8,111 nucleotides of DNA from Bog-756 sp037141235 (lineage in GTDB: Bacteria; Actinomycetota; Acidimicrobiia; Acidimicrobiales; RAAP-2). This document shows positions 5,444 through 8,111 of this stretch, piece by piece. The position numbers and the translations under genes were made by a program. Each line of letters opens with the position of its first letter. The first letter of the stretch is position 1. The notes beneath the pieces were generated by a model. The model did no database searches. It had not been told where the DNA came from and saw only the letters and a list, made by a program, of their open reading frames with translations. The stretch is taken from assembly GCA_037141235.1 (NCBI GenBank), contig JBAXCY010000131.1:1-8111 (forward strand). The letters are read 5' to 3'.

Positions 5444-6334
5444 TCAGCCCAAGTTCCGGACGATGTCGACCATGGCCTCACCAGCTGCGGTCGGGTTGAG
5501 GGCGACGGTGACGCCCGCTTCCTTCAAGGCGTCCATTTTGGCCTGGGCGGTTCCCTTGGACCCGGAGATGATGGCGCCAGCATGGCCCATCTTGCGTCCA
5601 GGGGGAGCCGTCACCCCGGCGACGTAGGAGACGACCGGCTTGGTGACGGAGTTGGCGATGAACTCTGCCGCCTCTTCCTCGGCCGAGCCACCGATCTCAC
5701 CGATCATCATGATGGCGCGGGTATCCGGGTCGGCCTCGAACGCCTCGAGGCAGTCGATGAAGCTGGTACCAGGGACCGGGTCGCCACCGATGCCGACGCA
5801 GGTGGTCTGGCCGACGCCCTGCTGGCTGAGCTCATGGAGTGCCTGATAGGTCAAGGTGCCCGAGCGGCTGACGATGCCCACCGGGCCACCGGCCATGGCG
5901 ATGTCGCCCGAGGTGATGCCAATGTTGCACTTCCCGGGCGAGATGATGCCGGGGCAGTTGGGGCCGAGCAGGCGGGTGCCCGGGAAGTCCCGGAGCAGCC
6001 GGTTGAAGGCCAGGGCCTCGTCGATGGCCGGGATGCCCTCGGTGATGCACACCACGAAGGGCACGCCAGCGGCGGCGGCCTCCACGATGGCGGCGGCGGC
6101 GAACTTGGGCGGCACCGAGATGAACGAAGCGTTGGCCCCGGTCGCCTCGACGGCCTCGGCCACGGTGGCGTACACCGGGATGCCCTCGATCTCCTCACCA
6201 CCACGGTTCGGGTTGGTGCCGGCCACCACCTGGGTGCCGTAGGCCCGGTTGCGCAAGCCGTGGTACAGGCCCTGACTGGTCGGGCTGATGCCCTGGACCA
6301 CGACCTTGGTGTTCTCGTCTACGAAGATGCTCAT
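5444..6334 (-). CDS. sucD: Succinyl-CoA synthetase (succinate-CoA ligase) subunit alpha SucD
   Basis: SucD is the alpha subunit of the TCA-cycle enzyme that interconverts succinyl-CoA and succinate with substrate-level phosphorylation. It carries the CoA site and the phosphorylated His. The 296-residue length is normal. An N-terminal CoA-binding Rossmann domain shows V13-Q-G-I-S-P-T-S-Q-G. Next come P74-P-K and G124-P-N-C-P-G with C127 near CoA. I153-V-S-R-S-G-T-L-T-Y-Q and G181-I-G-G-D-P-V-P-G-T follow, and then the active-site H251 in K-M-G-H-A-G-A-I-I. The ATG overlaps the sucC stop by 4 nt and has GGAGG at 6341-6345, 6 nt upstream. Alpha and beta should therefore be made in matched amounts. 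Confidence 0.98.
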   Translation of the reverse strand: MSIFVDENTKVVVQGISPTSQGLYHGLRNRAYGTQVVAGTNPNRGGEEIEGIPVYATVAEAVEATGANASFISVPPKFAAAAIVEAAAAGVPFVVCITEGIPAIDEALAFNRLLRDFPGTRLLGPNCPGIISPGKCNIGITSGDIAMAGGPVGIVSRSGTLTYQALHELSQQGVGQTTCVGIGGDPVPGTSFIDCLEAFEADPDTRAIMMIGEIGGSAEEEAAEFIANSVTKPVVSYVAGVTAPPGRKMGHAGAIISGSKGTAQAKMDALKEAGVTVALNPTAAGEAMVDIVRNLG

Positions 6335-7479
6335 GACTGGCCTCCAGCAAGCGCAACCGCCCGGCGGGCAGCATCGAGCATGGTCGGCTCAGCGACCAGG
6401 CGATCGGACAGATGGGCGGCCAGGATCTCCCGACCGGCTACAGCGTTGGTTCCGTCGAGACGGAGCACGATGGGCGAGCTGATCTCTACCCGATCGAGTG
6501 CCTCGAGGATGCCCTTGGCCACCTCGTCGACCCGGGTGATCCCGCCGAAGATGTTGACGAAGATCGACTTGACGGCCGGGTCGGAGTTGATGACTTCGAG
6601 GGCCGCGGCCATGACGTCGGCGTTGGCACCTCCTCCGATGTCCAAGAAGTTGGCCGCAGAGCCTCCGCACTGGTTGACCACGTCGAGCGTGCTCATAGCC
6701 AATCCGGCGCCGTTGGCGATGATGCCCACCGAGCCGTCGAGGCCGATGTAGTTGAGGCCACGCTCTTTGGCTCTGGTCTCGCGCTCGTCCTCGACATCGC
6801 TGCCGGCGAACTCTTCCCATTCGGGGTGGCGGTAGGCGGCGTTGTCGTCGAGGGTCACCTTGGCGTCGAGTGCGTGCACCCGACCCTCGGGGGTGAGGAT
6901 GAGCGGGTTGATTTCTGCGAGGTCGCAGTCACCCTCGGTGTAGCAGGCGTACAGCTTGACCATCATCTCGGCGGCCTGGCCACGGGCCTCTTCATCGAGG
7001 TTGGCCCGGTTCACCCAGTCGGTGGCCGCTTCCAGGGTGAGCCCGTCGACCGGGTCGATGTGGATGAGGGCGATGGCGTCGGGGTTGGTGACGGCCACCT
7101 CTTCGATCTCCACGCCGCCTTCGGCCGACAGCATACCGAGGTGCTTCTTGGCGCTGCGGTCGAGAGTGAAGCTGGCGTAGTACTCCTTGGCGATGTCCGA
7201 GGCGTGCTCGACCCACAGGCGCTTGACCACGTGGCCCTTGATGTCGAGTCCGAGGATGTTGCCGGCATGGAGACGGACCTCGTCGGCATCGTTGGCCAGC
7301 TTGACGCCGCCGGCCTTGCCGCGGCCGCCTACCTTGACCTGCGCCTTGACGACGACCGGGTAGCCCGACTCCTCTGCCTGGGCCAAGGCCTGGTCGACGG
7401 TGTCGGCCACCCCTCCCTTGGAGATAGGGATGCCGAACCGGGCGAAGTACTGCTTACCCTGATATTCGAAGAGATCCAC
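6331..7479 (-). CDS. sucC: ADP/GDP-forming succinyl-CoA synthetase subunit beta SucC
   Basis: SucC is the nucleotide-binding, ATP-grasp beta subunit that pairs with SucD. The 382 residues start with the family-typical M-D-L-F-E-Y-Q-G-K-Q. Visible marks are K45 and G51-G-R-G-K-A-G-G-V-K in the nucleotide site, E120-G-G-V-E-I-E, and E189-I-N191-P-L with L204-D205-A-K as the Mg2+ ligands. N256-G-A-G-L-A-M-S-T-L-D, D280-I-G-G-G-A and F311-G-G-I-T-R-V-D in the ligase domain follow. Nucleotide preference cannot be read directly. The start is GTG at 7479, supported by AGAGGA at 7489-7494 with 9-nt spacing. It follows a 227-nt gap carrying direct repeats and is downstream of a B12-dependent mutase subunit whose enzyme would make succinyl-CoA. 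Confidence 0.98.
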   Translation of the reverse strand: MDLFEYQGKQYFARFGIPISKGGVADTVDQALAQAEESGYPVVVKAQVKVGGRGKAGGVKLANDADEVRLHAGNILGLDIKGHVVKRLWVEHASDIAKEYYASFTLDRSAKKHLGMLSAEGGVEIEEVAVTNPDAIALIHIDPVDGLTLEAATDWVNRANLDEEARGQAAEMMVKLYACYTEGDCDLAEINPLILTPEGRVHALDAKVTLDDNAAYRHPEWEEFAGSDVEDERETRAKERGLNYIGLDGSVGIIANGAGLAMSTLDVVNQCGGSAANFLDIGGGANADVMAAALEVINSDPAVKSIFVNIFGGITRVDEVAKGILEALDRVEISSPIVLRLDGTNAVAGREILAAHLSDRLVAEPTMLDAARRAVALAGGQS

Positions 7480-7497
7480 AGGATCTGTTCCTCTCTG

Positions 7498-7529
7498 CTT
7501 TGTGCGACTGGTTCTTGTGTCGACTGGTT
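7498..7529. repeat. 16-bp imperfect tandem duplication in the sucC leader
   Basis: CTTTGTGCGACTGGTT (7498-7513) is followed immediately by CTTGTGTCGACTGGTT (7514-7529). The last nine bases are identical and the middle differs by a one-base shift. It sits just upstream of the sucC ribosome site. Confidence 0.7.
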
Positions 7530-7544
7530 GGTGATCGTGTTCGT

Positions 7545-7599
7545 GATGCGAGATACGAGATGCGTGCTGGTGAAGTGAGATGTGGGATACGAGATGCGT
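7545..7599. repeat. 21-bp direct repeat, 34-bp spacing, upstream of sucC
   Basis: The copies at 7545-7565 and 7579-7599 match at 19 of 21 positions and share the exact 14-mer GATACGAGATGCGT (7552-7565 and 7586-7599). The period of 34 bp is a little over three helical turns. The copies could be paired operators or a decayed duplication; the sequence does not decide. Confidence 0.75.
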
Positions 7600-7706
7600 T
7601 ACGGCGTGGTCCAGACGAGGCGGGATCCACAGGAATGGCCGTATCTGATGGTGCCGACGGTCGAGGTGGCCGGGCTGAGCCGGACGACCCCGTCAAAACG
7701 ATGCGG

Positions 7707-8111
7707 TCAGGCGCTCTCTCCGCTCTCTCGCTCGTCGAGAGCCTCACCCAACCATGCGCCGATGGCCGGAAGCGGTGCACCAGGGGTGAACACCTCGGCC
7801 ACACCCAACTCCTTCAGCACCGGAATGTCGGCTTCAGGAATGATCCCTCCGACCAGCACCAGGACATCGTCCCGGCCCTGCTCGCGCAGTCCGTCGATCA
7901 CCCGGGGCACCAGCGTCAGATGGGCTCCCGAGAGCAAGGAGAGTCCGACGGCGTCGGCGTCCTCTTGGATGACGGCCTGGACCACCTGGTCGGCAGTCTG
8001 GTGGAGGCCTGTGTAGATGACCTCGAACCCAGCGTCACGAAGGGCGCGAGCGATGACTTTGGCACCGCGGTCATGACCATCCAGACCCGGTTTGGCGACA
8101 ACCACTCGGTA
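7707..8111 (-). CDS. Stand-alone cobalamin (B12)-binding subunit of a methylmalonyl-CoA-mutase-type enzyme (partial, 5' end outside window)
   Basis: The visible 134 codons form a complete B12-binding Rossmann domain. Counting from the GTG at 8105, the cobalamin motif D9-G-H11-D-R-G14 (DxHxxG) supplies the lower axial His ligand. S56-L-L-S-G (SxL) and V85-G-G-I-I-P contact the cofactor tail. The sequence matches the small chain of two-chain acyl-CoA mutases (McmA2/IcmB-like), which binds B12 while a separate chain holds the catalytic barrel. The frame stays open upstream to the window edge (Tyr-Arg before the GTG). Homologues usually have a few more residues before the R-V-V-V-A-K-P-G strand, so the true start is probably just beyond 8111. 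The C-terminal D-E-R-E-S-G-E-S-A ends the protein about 10 residues after the fold. The sucCD genes downstream would consume the mutase product. Confidence 0.9.
   Translation of the reverse strand, partial: YRVVVAKPGLDGHDRGAKVIARALRDAGFEVIYTGLHQTADQVVQAVIQEDADAVGLSLLSGAHLTLVPRVIDGLREQGRDDVLVLVGGIIPEADIPVLKELGVAEVFTPGAPLPAIGAWLGEALDERESGESA

Larger units (their letters stand above)
7480..7706 (-). promoter_or_regulatory. sucC leader / intergenic region with direct repeats
   Basis: This 227-nt gap separates the B12-binding gene from sucC. It is richer in A+T than its surroundings near sucC. It holds a 16-bp imperfect tandem repeat at 7498-7529 and a 21-bp direct repeat at 7545-7565 and 7579-7599. 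The sucC ribosome site is at 7489-7494. The promoter for sucCD is expected here, but I see no convincing -35/-10 pair. I also see no strong terminator for the B12 gene; only short imperfect hairpins occur around 7670-7690. Confidence 0.5.

Noticed and set aside
5582..6751. 389-codon plus-strand open frame opposite sucD and sucC
   Set aside because: Long antisense frames are expected in G+C-rich DNA. It lies wholly opposite two unmistakable enzymes and shows no domain.
6412..7578. 388-codon plus-strand open frame opposite sucC
   Set aside because: It mirrors the third-position bias of sucC and has an Asp/Gly/Val-rich composition typical of antisense artefacts.
7454..7804. 116-codon minus-strand frame across the sucC leader
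   Set aside because: It overlaps both the B12-binding gene and the sucC start in another frame, and is rich in Arg/Ser/Pro with no domain.

Overview
The window is about 8.1 kb of G+C-rich DNA (about two thirds G+C by eye) with strong third-position G/C bias. It holds eight genes, all on the minus strand, so transcription runs from position 8111 towards position 1. Protein style, GTG starts, and the order sucC-sucD ... purN-purH ... folD point to an Actinomycetota chromosome. In Mycobacterium and Streptomyces, as I recall, sucCD lies a few genes upstream of purNH. A deep branch such as Acidimicrobiia is plausible, but that is inference. Nothing indicates a phage, transposon, CRISPR array, RNA gene or recent transfer.

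Layout in the direction of transcription. (1) 8111-7707: the C-terminal part, cut by the window edge, of a stand-alone cobalamin-binding subunit of a methylmalonyl-CoA-mutase-type enzyme. (2) 7706-7480: a non-coding gap with two sets of short direct repeats. (3) 7479-5444: sucC and sucD, overlapping by 4 nt, encoding both subunits of succinyl-CoA synthetase. (4) 5375-4710: a HAD phosphatase resembling the sugar/hexitol-phosphate phosphatase HxpB (YniC). (5) 4709-4361: the main gap of the window, holding two sets of short tandem repeats, a pair of mutually exclusive hairpins and a 22-bp stem-loop, all upstream of purN. (6) 4360-2133: purN and purH, overlapping by 4 nt. (7) 2086-858: folD and a small mannose-6-phosphate-isomerase-type cupin, overlapping by 4 nt. 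(8) 861-10: a single-pass membrane protein with a Thr/Ser stalk, overlapping the cupin by 4 nt.

Two metabolic themes follow. The B12-dependent mutase would yield succinyl-CoA, which SucCD converts to succinate with nucleotide triphosphate formation. This is the propionate/odd-chain route into the TCA cycle. PurN and PurH both use 10-formyl-tetrahydrofolate, and FolD makes that cofactor, so purN-purH-folD is a purine/one-carbon block. The cupin and the membrane protein are tied to folD by translational coupling, but their role is not evident.

The genes are mostly ordinary housekeeping genes and I see no clear novel multi-gene system. The most interesting parts are the structured purN leader, the repeat-bearing sucC leader, the mini-ORF arrangement ahead of folD, and the uncharacterised stalk-type membrane protein.
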